A DNA stretch of 64,000 nt from Candidatus Gastranaerophilales bacterium (GTDB lineage: Bacteria > Cyanobacteriota > Vampirovibrionia > Gastranaerophilales > Gastranaerophilaceae). This document shows, piece after piece, positions 52,505 to 59,548 of the stretch. The notes under the pieces were generated by a model. The model ran no database searches. It was not told where the DNA came from and saw only the letters and a list, made by a program, of their open reading frames with translations. Location: NCBI GenBank assembly GCA_944324825.1, contig CALUXU010000002.1, positions 62,001 through 126,000 on the forward strand, in the 5' to 3' direction. Position 1 is the first letter of the stretch, and every line of letters starts with the position of its first letter. Position numbers and translations under genes: made by a program.

Positions 52505-53947
52505 CTACTTAAGTAATTCTAACAATATTTCGTTAACAGTTTTAGGATTAGCTCTGCCTTTTGTAGCCTTCATAACTTGACCGACAAAGAAGCCTAAAAT
52601 ATTAGTTTTTCCTGATTTATACTGTTCAACCTGATTAGGATTCTTGTTTACAACTTCTTCAACAAGTTTTCTTATCGCATCAACATCCGTAATTTGGCTT
52701 AAACCTTTCTTTTCAACGATAGCAGAAGCTTTTGTTCCTTCTTCAATCATTTCAATAAGAATTTGTTTTCCGATATTGTTTGAAATAGTATCTTTTTCAA
52801 TCAAGCCTACGAGCTCTGCCAAGTTTTCAGGAGTTAGTTTTGTATCTGTAATTTCAATATGATGTTCTTTTAGGTATGCAGCAATTTCACCCATCATAAA
52901 GTTAACGGCAATCTTGGCATTTGCACCAAGCTCCAATACTTTATCAAAGAACAGGGCAGATTGCATTTGTTCAACAATAACAGATGCATCATATTCGCTT
53001 AAGCCTAAATCCATATATCTTTGACGTTTTTGGCTCGGAAGCTCCGGCATGGATTTTCTGATTTCTTCAACCCATTCTCTTGATATAGATAACGGCATCA
53101 AATCAGGTTCAGGGAAATATCTGTAATCATGAGCATCTTCTTTTCCTCTCATTGAACGGGTTTCACCTGCGTTATCGTCCCAGAGTCTTGTTTCTTGAAC
53201 AACTTCTTCACCATCCTCAACAAGTTCGATTTGACGGTCAATTTCGTATTCAATAGCTCTTTGCAACGCTCTGAAACTGTTTACGTTTTTGATTTCCGCA
53301 CGTGTACCGAATACTTTTGAGCCTTTAGGCATAATAGAAATATTCGCATCACATCTCATAGAACCTTCTTCAAGGTTACCGTCGCAGACACCTATATATC
53401 TTACGATATTTCTTAATTCTTCCATATAATCTTTTGCTTCTTCGCTGGATCTGATATCAGGTTCAGAAACAATTTCCAAAAGCGGAGTTCCTGCTCTGTT
53501 TAAGTCAACAAGAGAGTAAGTTGAACCTGCAATCCCTGCAGAACCGACGTGAACAAGCTTCCCTGCATCTTCTTCCAGGTGAGCTCTTGTAATACCGATT
53601 CTTTTTCCTTTGATATCAATGTAACCGTTTAAACAAATAGGTTCATCATATTGTGAAATCTGGTATCCTTTCGGAAGATCCGGATAAAAATACTGTTTTC
53701 TGTCAAATTTACATCTTTCAGGAATTTCACAGTTCAGGGCAAGACCCAATTTTATCCCCATATTAACACATTCTTTGTTTAATACAGGCAACACTCCCGG
53801 CATACCTAATGTAATCGGACTGATTTGTGTATTTTGTTCGTTTCCGAATTCAGTACTGTCCGGTGCAAATATTTTTGATTTTGTTTTCAACTGTGCGTGT
53901 ACTTCTAAACCTATAACGACTTCGTATTTCTCTCTTAAATCTTCCAT
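52505..53947 (-). CDS. gatB: Asp-tRNA(Asn)/Glu-tRNA(Gln) amidotransferase subunit B
   Basis: Subunit of the GatCAB complex that converts misacylated Glu-tRNA-Gln or Asp-tRNA-Asn to the amidated form (480 aa, typical). GatB signature 'LPDLPKGYQISQYDEPI'-type segment, 'RAHLEEDAGKLVHVG', 'DLNRAGTPLLEIVSEPD' and 'EEGSMRCDANISI', then a C-terminal YqeY-like tail domain ending 'GRANPKTVNEILLELL'. AGAGGT 4-5 nt before the ATG. gatA and gatC are not adjacent. First gene of a pair with the SIS protein. Confidence 0.96.
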   Translation of the reverse strand: MEDLREKYEVVIGLEVHAQLKTKSKIFAPDSTEFGNEQNTQISPITLGMPGVLPVLNKECVNMGIKLGLALNCEIPERCKFDRKQYFYPDLPKGYQISQYDEPICLNGYIDIKGKRIGITRAHLEEDAGKLVHVGSAGIAGSTYSLVDLNRAGTPLLEIVSEPDIRSSEEAKDYMEELRNIVRYIGVCDGNLEEGSMRCDANISIMPKGSKVFGTRAEIKNVNSFRALQRAIEYEIDRQIELVEDGEEVVQETRLWDDNAGETRSMRGKEDAHDYRYFPEPDLMPLSISREWVEEIRKSMPELPSQKRQRYMDLGLSEYDASVIVEQMQSALFFDKVLELGANAKIAVNFMMGEIAAYLKEHHIEITDTKLTPENLAELVGLIEKDTISNNIGKQILIEMIEEGTKASAIVEKKGLSQITDVDAIRKLVEEVVNKNPNQVEQYKSGKTNILGFFVGQVMKATKGRANPKTVNEILLELLK

Positions 53948-54068
53948 TTTTACCTCTTATATTTATGTTCCTTATTTGATTTAATTTTATCACAAATAAG
54001 AATAATTATGTTAAAATATACATTCTGTAAATTTTGTGGTAAAATCTATTATTATAGGAGCAATTTTT

Positions 54069-55037
54069 ATGTTAACTATCGACAGAGCAAATAAAAAATC
54101 AGTAAGAGAAGCTTTCGGGAAAGCACTTGTAGAGGTTGGCAAAAACAATAAAGATGTTGTTGTTTTAGATGCCGATTTATCCTGCTCAACTCAAACTGCG
54201 ATATTTGCAAAGGAATTTCCTGACAGATTTTTTAACGTAGGAATTGCTGAGCAAGATTTGGCAACAACTGCCGCAGGACTTGCAGCTGTCGGTAAAATCC
54301 CGTTTGCAGCGGCTTTTGCTGTATTCATAACCGGACGTTGTTATGATCAAATCAGAAATACAATTTGTTATTCAGGATTTAATGTAAAACTTGTCGGAAC
54401 ACACGGCGGCTTAACAGTTGGTGAAGACGGTGCAACACATCAAGCATTAGAAGATGTTGCTCTGATGTCCAACTTGCCCGGCATGACAGTTATTGTTCCG
54501 TCCGATAGACACGAAATTAATGCAGTTATTAAATTTGCGGCTGAATTTGACGGACCGGTATATATAAGAATACCTAGAACAAATTTGCCTGACGTATTTG
54601 ACGAAAATTATAAATTTGATTTATACAAAGCTCAGGTTCTAAAAGAAGGGAAAGATTTGACAATCGTTACAAACGGTGAAATGCTGCAGGAAGTTGTTGA
54701 AGCTGCAGGCGAACTTGAAAAACGAGGTATTGATGTTGAGATTATAAATGCGCCGGTTGTAAAACCTTTTGATATTGAAACGGTTATGAAATCCGCAGCT
54801 AAAACAAAGCTTGTTGTAACTGTTGAAAATCATTCAATAAGAGGCGGCATCGGAAGTATAATTTGTGAACAATTATCAGAAAAAATGCCTTGCAAAGTAG
54901 TACGATTGGGAGTAGATGATTCATTCGGACAAAGCGGTACATCGGATAAACTTCTTGATTATTACGGATTAAGTTCAAATAAGTTGGTAGAAAAGATAAC
55001 AGAGATAAGAAATGATTCAATTAAGGGCTGTAACTAA
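54069..55037 (+). CDS. Transketolase, C-terminal subunit
   Basis: 322-residue pyrimidine and C-terminal half of a split transketolase: 'VREAFGKALVEVGKNNKDVVVLDADLSCSTQT', 'RFFNVGIAEQDLATTAAGLAAVGKIPFAAAFAVF' with the TPP-activating Glu in 'IAEQ', and 'GTHGGLTVGEDGATHQALEDVALM'. The N-terminal TPP-binding half, usually the adjacent upstream gene, is not here (gatB is divergent). The ATG at 54069 has AGGAG 8 nt upstream; the longer frame from 54036 lacks one. Its 3' end overlaps ftsE by 26 bp. Confidence 0.93.
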   Translation: MLTIDRANKKSVREAFGKALVEVGKNNKDVVVLDADLSCSTQTAIFAKEFPDRFFNVGIAEQDLATTAAGLAAVGKIPFAAAFAVFITGRCYDQIRNTICYSGFNVKLVGTHGGLTVGEDGATHQALEDVALMSNLPGMTVIVPSDRHEINAVIKFAAEFDGPVYIRIPRTNLPDVFDENYKFDLYKAQVLKEGKDLTIVTNGEMLQEVVEAAGELEKRGIDVEIINAPVVKPFDIETVMKSAAKTKLVVTVENHSIRGGIGSIICEQLSEKMPCKVVRLGVDDSFGQSGTSDKLLDYYGLSSNKLVEKITEIRNDSIKGCN

Positions 55038-55686
55038 GAAGTATAAAAATAATTACGCACTAAAAAATATAGACCTTGATATAATGTCGGGGGAATTTGT
55101 TTTCGTAACAGGAGCATCAGGTGCGGGGAAATCTACATTGATGAAACTTCTTTATAAAGAAGAAGTTCCGACAAGCGGTACTGTTTTAATAGGAGGTATC
55201 AATATTGCGAACCTTCCTTCACAGAAAGTACCTAATTTAAGACGTTGTATGGGAATAGTTTTCCAGGATTATAAACTTCTGCCTAATATGTCCGTATACG
55301 ATAATATCGCATACGTTATAAGAACATTAGGTATGAGTACAAAAGAAATCAGTATGCGTGTTATGGGCGCTCTGAAGGTTGTAGGCTTATTAGATAAAAT
55401 GAAATCTAATATCAATGAGCTCTCAGGCGGCGAACAGCAAAGAGTAAGTATTGCAAGAGCAATAGTAAACGGTCCTCCGCTTCTTATCGCGGACGAACCT
55501 ACAGGGAATTTAGACCCTAAAAACTCTATGGAAATTATGCAAATTCTCGACCAGATTAATCAAAGAGGAATTACTGTCATTGTGTCTACACACGACAGAA
55601 CCATGGTTGATTATTTCAGAAAACGTGTTTTAACTCTTGATAACGGTGAAATTATACGTGACGTACAGGCAGGTACTTATGAGTAG
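55012..55686 (+). CDS. ftsE: Cell division ATP-binding protein FtsE
   Basis: ABC-type ATPase of the FtsEX divisome complex (224 aa), regulating peptidoglycan hydrolases at the septum. Walker A 'GASGAGKSTLMKLL', Q-loop 'GIVFQDYKLLPNMSVYDNI', signature 'LSGGEQQRVSIARAI', Walker B 'PLLIADEPTGNLDP' and H-loop 'IVSTHD'. ATG at 55012 inside the transketolase gene. Overlaps ftsX by 8 bp. Confidence 0.96.
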   Translation: MIQLRAVTKKYKNNYALKNIDLDIMSGEFVFVTGASGAGKSTLMKLLYKEEVPTSGTVLIGGINIANLPSQKVPNLRRCMGIVFQDYKLLPNMSVYDNIAYVIRTLGMSTKEISMRVMGALKVVGLLDKMKSNINELSGGEQQRVSIARAIVNGPPLLIADEPTGNLDPKNSMEIMQILDQINQRGITVIVSTHDRTMVDYFRKRVLTLDNGEIIRDVQAGTYE

Positions 55687-56587
55687 CAGCAGACAAAAAA
55701 TAAAAAAACAAGTTAAACAACATATACCTAAAGACTGGCTATGCGATTTAAGAATTGCTTATCGTATAACAATGGAAGCTTTTAATGATATCAAAAGAAC
55801 AGGTATAATGAACCTTGTAATCATTACAACAATGGCTGCAATCCTGACTATATTCGGAGCGTTATTCAGAACAACAATATCCATGTCGCAGTTCGCTCAC
55901 GAATTAGGTAACGTATTGGAAATATCCGTTTATTTAAAATCAGATACAAAACCGTCTTTGGTTGCGGATAAAATTGTCAAATTCAATCACGTATCCAAGG
56001 TCAAAATTATACCGAAAGAAGTATCTTGGAACAGCTTAAGGAAAGAGATTGATTTGCCTAATATTACAAATCCGCTTCCCGACACTTTGCACGTAAAGGT
56101 AGACAAGCCGACGAACATTTCCGAGGTTTTAACCCAGATAAAAACAGTATCCGAAGTAGAAGATACGGGTTATGCAGATGATTTGGCAAGAAAAATACAA
56201 TTAATAACCCATGTTGTTAATACAGCAACGGCATTTGTAACAATAATAGTTGCGATATTAACAATCATGATTATAAATAATACTATACAGCTTGTTATAC
56301 AATCAAGAAAAGAAGAAATCGAAATAATGCGCTTAATGGGAGTTAGTAACTGGTATATTAAGATTCCGCTTGTAATGCAGGGGGCCTTTTACGGATTTGC
56401 AGGAGCTATTGTAGCTATTTTCCCTGTTAATTTCGTACAAAATACTCTTCAAACCCTGCATAAGTTTTTCTTGGTGCCGTCACCTCCTTTTGCAGAATTA
56501 TTTGTTGTAGTCACATTACTATTGGTAGGTATATCTTTTGGTGCCGGCGGCAGCTTTATATCTATCAAAAAACACTTACAGGTATAA
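55679..56587 (+). CDS. ftsX: Cell division protein FtsX
   Basis: Membrane partner of FtsE (302 aa). Cytoplasmic N-terminus, first helix at about residues 42-65 ('MNLVIITTMAAILTIFGAL'), an extracytoplasmic domain (about 70-180, 'VLEISVYLKSDTKPSLVADKI'), then three helices with 'IMRLMGVSNWYIKIPLVMQGAFYGFAGAIVA' typical of the FtsX C-terminal half. Start ATG at 55679 overlaps the ftsE stop; an earlier in-frame start at 55637 lies inside ftsE and is unlikely. Confidence 0.94.
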   Translation: MSSSRQKIKKQVKQHIPKDWLCDLRIAYRITMEAFNDIKRTGIMNLVIITTMAAILTIFGALFRTTISMSQFAHELGNVLEISVYLKSDTKPSLVADKIVKFNHVSKVKIIPKEVSWNSLRKEIDLPNITNPLPDTLHVKVDKPTNISEVLTQIKTVSEVEDTGYADDLARKIQLITHVVNTATAFVTIIVAILTIMIINNTIQLVIQSRKEEIEIMRLMGVSNWYIKIPLVMQGAFYGFAGAIVAIFPVNFVQNTLQTLHKFFLVPSPPFAELFVVVTLLLVGISFGAGGSFISIKKHLQV

Positions 56588-56590
56588 ATT

Positions 56591-57397
56591 ATGGATGATA
56601 ATGATAAAACGATAGAATTAATTAATAAGTTAAAAGATATTCCGGCAATGCCTAACGTAATAGTTAAGGTATTAAAATTAATGCATTCAGAATCTGCCGG
56701 AGCACCTGAGTTAGCTGCAGTTATAAAGTGTGACCAGGCTCTTTGTACAAAGCTTCTTTCATTAATTAATTCCGCATATTACGGATTTGGAAAACAAATT
56801 ACCTCTATAAATATGGCAATATCACTGTTGGGACTGCAAAAAACTAAAAATATAATTGTAACTGTTGCTATGAGCCCGTTGTTATCATTTCAGGGTGCTA
56901 AAAATCTCTGGGAACATTCTATAAATACTGCTGTAGGATGTGAATACGTTGCAGAAAAATATCGATTAATGAATCCTGATGATGCTTTTGTTATGGGATT
57001 TATGCACGATATAGGTAAAGTAGTTCTTAACCTTATTGATTCAGAACGCTATCAAGGATTTTTAACATCAGCTTTACCTCCAAACCTTAGAATAGAAGAT
57101 GAACGGGCAAAATTTGATACAGACCACGCATCAACCGGCTCATTCCTTGCGGTTAGATGGCAGCTTCCGGAAATAATCAAGGATGCAATCAGATATCACC
57201 ACGTTCCTTTGAAAGCAAAAGAATATCAAGGACCATCTCTGGTTAATATAATCGATACAATCGTTCAGGAAAACTTTGAAGAAGACTGGTACGATAAAGA
57301 GTTGGCAAAAATGATTAATTTACAAATAGAAGACGTTAATTCATTGCGTGACGAAATCATTTATCGTTCTCAAATGTTATTTAAGGAATTATCTTAA
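56591..57397 (+). CDS. HDOD domain protein
   Basis: 268-residue HDOD signalling protein: 'IPAMPNVIVKVLKLMHSESAGAPELAAVIKCDQALCTKLLSLINSAYYGF'-type N-terminal helices and a 'GFMHDIGKVVLN' segment that retains an HD pair, with 'VRWQLPEIIKDAIRYHH' at the end. HDOD proteins link cyclic-di-GMP or two-component signals to motility and gene expression; no partner domain is fused. Follows ftsX by 3 bp, so it is in the same operon. Confidence 0.92.
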   Translation: MDDNDKTIELINKLKDIPAMPNVIVKVLKLMHSESAGAPELAAVIKCDQALCTKLLSLINSAYYGFGKQITSINMAISLLGLQKTKNIIVTVAMSPLLSFQGAKNLWEHSINTAVGCEYVAEKYRLMNPDDAFVMGFMHDIGKVVLNLIDSERYQGFLTSALPPNLRIEDERAKFDTDHASTGSFLAVRWQLPEIIKDAIRYHHVPLKAKEYQGPSLVNIIDTIVQENFEEDWYDKELAKMINLQIEDVNSLRDEIIYRSQMLFKELS

Positions 57398-57410
57398 AAG
57401 GAGAAGTTTT

Positions 57411-57953
57411 ATGTTAGATATTGAAAATACACTGGTTGTTCTTATTGATATTCAAGAACGCCTTGTCGGTATGCTTAATAAACAAGAGCCTGTGGTTAAA
57501 GCTTCATCAACTTTAATAAATGCTGCAAGTATCATGAATATACCGGCAATATTAACAGAGCAATATCCCCAAGGACTCGGTAAAACCGTATTGGGAGTAA
57601 CCGCAGCAATGTCAGAAATGACACCTGTTATTGAAAAAACATCTTTTTCTGCAATGTCAACTCCGGAATTCGCAGAAAAAGTCAAAAGTTACGGTAAGAA
57701 AAATATCATAATAGGCGGTATTGAAACACACATATGTGTTTATCAAACCGTTATGGATTTAATTAAGGAAGGCTTTAATGTTGTAGTTGCAAAAGATGCC
57801 TGTGCAAGCCGTTCAACTGATTGTTTCAAAACCGGTATTCAATTAATGAAGGATAACGGCGCTGTTATATCAAACGTTGAAACAATTTTATTTGAACTGT
57901 TGAAAACATCAAAAAATCCGTATTTTAAAGCTGTTCAAGCTTTAATAAAATAA
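57411..57953 (+). CDS. Isochorismatase-like hydrolase (YcaC type)
   Basis: 180-residue cysteine hydrolase with the alpha/beta isochorismatase fold. Catalytic triad positions: Asp in 'VVLIDIQERL' (about 12), Lys in 'VIEKTSFSAM' (about 78), Cys in 'IGGIETHICVYQTVMDL' (about 113), plus the non-proline cis-peptide region. Substrate unknown. AAGGAG 6 nt before the ATG at 57411; the frame start at 57348 lies inside the HDOD gene. Last gene of the transketolase-ftsEX operon. Confidence 0.92.
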   Translation: MLDIENTLVVLIDIQERLVGMLNKQEPVVKASSTLINAASIMNIPAILTEQYPQGLGKTVLGVTAAMSEMTPVIEKTSFSAMSTPEFAEKVKSYGKKNIIIGGIETHICVYQTVMDLIKEGFNVVVAKDACASRSTDCFKTGIQLMKDNGAVISNVETILFELLKTSKNPYFKAVQALIK

Positions 57954-57958
57954 TTAAA

Positions 57959-58438
57959 CTACTTCTTTGTAAGGAAATTTTTTATCCAGTTGATTAAATT
58001 AGGATAAAGATTATAATGGTGTCCCATTTCCAGCATCTCTTTTTCGTTGGATTTCATACTCCCGAGATTGTGAGTCTGTTTATAAATCCAAGAATACATG
58101 CCGGTTCTGTCGGCACCGGCTTTGCAGTGAATATGGACTTTCCCGCCTTGTTTTTGAACATTATCGACAATATCAAGGAATTTTCCGATATTTTGTTCAT
58201 TAGGAGTTTTTGTATGGGATGGGATATTATGGTATTTCATTCCATTTTGTTCAACAAGGCTTTTTTCATCAAAACCAATACCGGATACGTACATAGTACG
58301 GAAATTAATAACATCCGTAACACCCTGCTCTTTAAGCCATTTAAAATCTTCGGCTTTAGGCTGTGCAGAACGCGACACAGTGTTATCTATTTTTTTATAA
58401 TTATCGGGTTTTCCCTTAAACGAAATAGCATTTAACAC
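57959..58438 (-). CDS. Tyrosine/dual-specificity phosphatase-like protein, copy B
   Basis: 159 residues with the Cys-X5-Arg phosphatase loop 'HCKAGADRTG' (about residue 107) and the upstream 'SRSAQPKAEDFKWLKEQGVTDVINFR' element typical of DSP-like phosphatases. N-terminus 'MLNAISFKGKPDNYKKIDN' contains the SFKG stretch. GTG start with GGAG 7 nt upstream. It is a tandem paralogue of the next gene (3-bp gap), sharing the P-loop and the 'IYKQ.H.LG.M..N.KEM..MGH' segment. Target phosphoprotein or phosphoinositide unknown. Confidence 0.88.
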   Translation of the reverse strand: MLNAISFKGKPDNYKKIDNTVSRSAQPKAEDFKWLKEQGVTDVINFRTMYVSGIGFDEKSLVEQNGMKYHNIPSHTKTPNEQNIGKFLDIVDNVQKQGGKVHIHCKAGADRTGMYSWIYKQTHNLGSMKSNEKEMLEMGHHYNLYPNLINWIKNFLTKK

Positions 58439-58441
58439 TTA

Positions 58442-58927
58442 TTATCTCCAGCCTTTATAAAGATAATCAGTAATCCAGCCTATCAACCTAGGGAAATTAA
58501 TGAAATCGTGTCCCATTTTAATCATTTCTTTTCTGTTTTCTTCCATTTCGCCTAAGCCGTGTTTTTGTTTATAAATCCAGGAGTACATACCGGTTCTGTC
58601 TGCACCGTGTTTACAATGAATATGAACTTTTCCGCCCTGTTGTTTTACACCTTCAACAAGATCTAAAAATTCTCCAACCTGGCTTTCTCTAGGGTGAAAA
58701 GGATTTGTTGGGATATTATGATAATGAATTCCAACTTTTTCAACAGCTGCCTTTTCATTAAAAGCGGCTGAATCTTGAGCCGATGTAAAATCAATAATAT
58801 CTGTTACACCGTGTTTTTTCAGCCATTTAATATTACTTTCTTTAGGCCTTGCAGAACGAGAAACAAGTTCGTCAATTTTTTGATAATTTTCCGGTTTTTT
58901 AGCAAATGTAAATAATGATAGTTTCAT
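58442..58927 (-). CDS. Tyrosine/dual-specificity phosphatase-like protein, copy A
   Basis: 161-residue paralogue of the gene that follows it. P-loop 'HCKHGADRTG' with intact Cys and Arg, 'VSRSARPKESNIKWLKKHGVTDIIDF' upstream. N-terminus 'MKLSLFTFAKKPENYQKIDE' aligns with the SFKG stretch of copy B but with FAK in its place. No Shine-Dalgarno; TAATAT (58935-58940) is seven bases before the ATG, consistent with a leaderless mRNA, while copy B in the same operon has a normal ribosome-binding site. Confidence 0.88.
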   Translation of the reverse strand: MKLSLFTFAKKPENYQKIDELVSRSARPKESNIKWLKKHGVTDIIDFTSAQDSAAFNEKAAVEKVGIHYHNIPTNPFHPRESQVGEFLDLVEGVKQQGGKVHIHCKHGADRTGMYSWIYKQKHGLGEMEENRKEMIKMGHDFINFPRLIGWITDYLYKGWR

Positions 58928-59185
58928 AACAGTTATATTAACTCTCGTAAATTTAAAATTTGCTAGTTTAAATGTAACTTTTAGTAAATACTAACAATGA
59001 GAAAAAAATAAAGCCTATTTCCTTAGGGGAGCCCAACTATAAACCTTTGTTGTCTGATACATTAAATAGCCTATATTTTAAGAAACTATGTAAAGTTTTG
59101 TAAATATATGACGTTTAAAATTTTGACTTGGCAAAAATATTCATTAAATAAAAATTGAAAGGTTTGTATAAAAGAGGTTTGATGT
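58928..59185. other. Divergent gap, no gene seen
   Basis: AT-rich. On the plus strand TTGACT (59124-59129) with TAAATA about 16 bp further is a possible promoter for the 59186 gene; AGAGG lies about 9 nt before its ATG. A TGTAAC occurs near 58974. Confidence 0.35.
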
Positions 59186-59434
59186 ATGGCAGGAATCGTA
59201 AATTTTCTAGCAAATATGCTGGCACCGGCAAAGACAACAATGGTTGCAGCTCCGGTAAGAACAAATGTAGCACATGAAGCAATGAATCCAAACGCTAACC
59301 CGTTTGTGACAGTAAAAGGTTCTAATCCTTTTGCTAACTATGCAAAAAATAAACCGGTAACAGGCGGATATTTTGCAGGATATTACAACAACAAACCGAA
59401 TATTGTCGGTCAAAGGTTATTCGTAGAAGTTTAA
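59186..59434 (+). CDS. Small hypothetical protein with paired NPF motifs
   Basis: 82-residue, Asn/Ala/Pro-rich protein; first 15 residues are hydrophobic ('MAGIVNFLANMLAP'), then 'NPNANPFVTVKGSNPFANY' with two NPF tripeptides, and a Gly/Tyr-rich 'GGYFAGYYNN' segment. No recognised family. Own terminator follows. Monocistronic. Confidence 0.65.
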   Translation: MAGIVNFLANMLAPAKTTMVAAPVRTNVAHEAMNPNANPFVTVKGSNPFANYAKNKPVTGGYFAGYYNNKPNIVGQRLFVEV

Positions 59435-59509
59435 CTAACACTATTTATACGTTTTTTAGTCTCTCTTGAAAGGTGTCGTGTGTGTTGATTAAAGAAAAAC
59501 AGAAAAACG

Positions 59510-59545
59510 TGAGTCTTCCCCAAAACAAGGAAAGACTCATTTTAA
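59510..59545 (+). terminator. Terminator of the 59186 gene
   Basis: Stem TGAGTCTTCC (59510-59519) with GGAAAGACTCA (59529-59539), one bulged base, 9-nt loop, then TTTTAAT. Also close to the end of the converging glycosyltransferase gene. Confidence 0.7.
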
Positions 59546-59548
59546 TAT

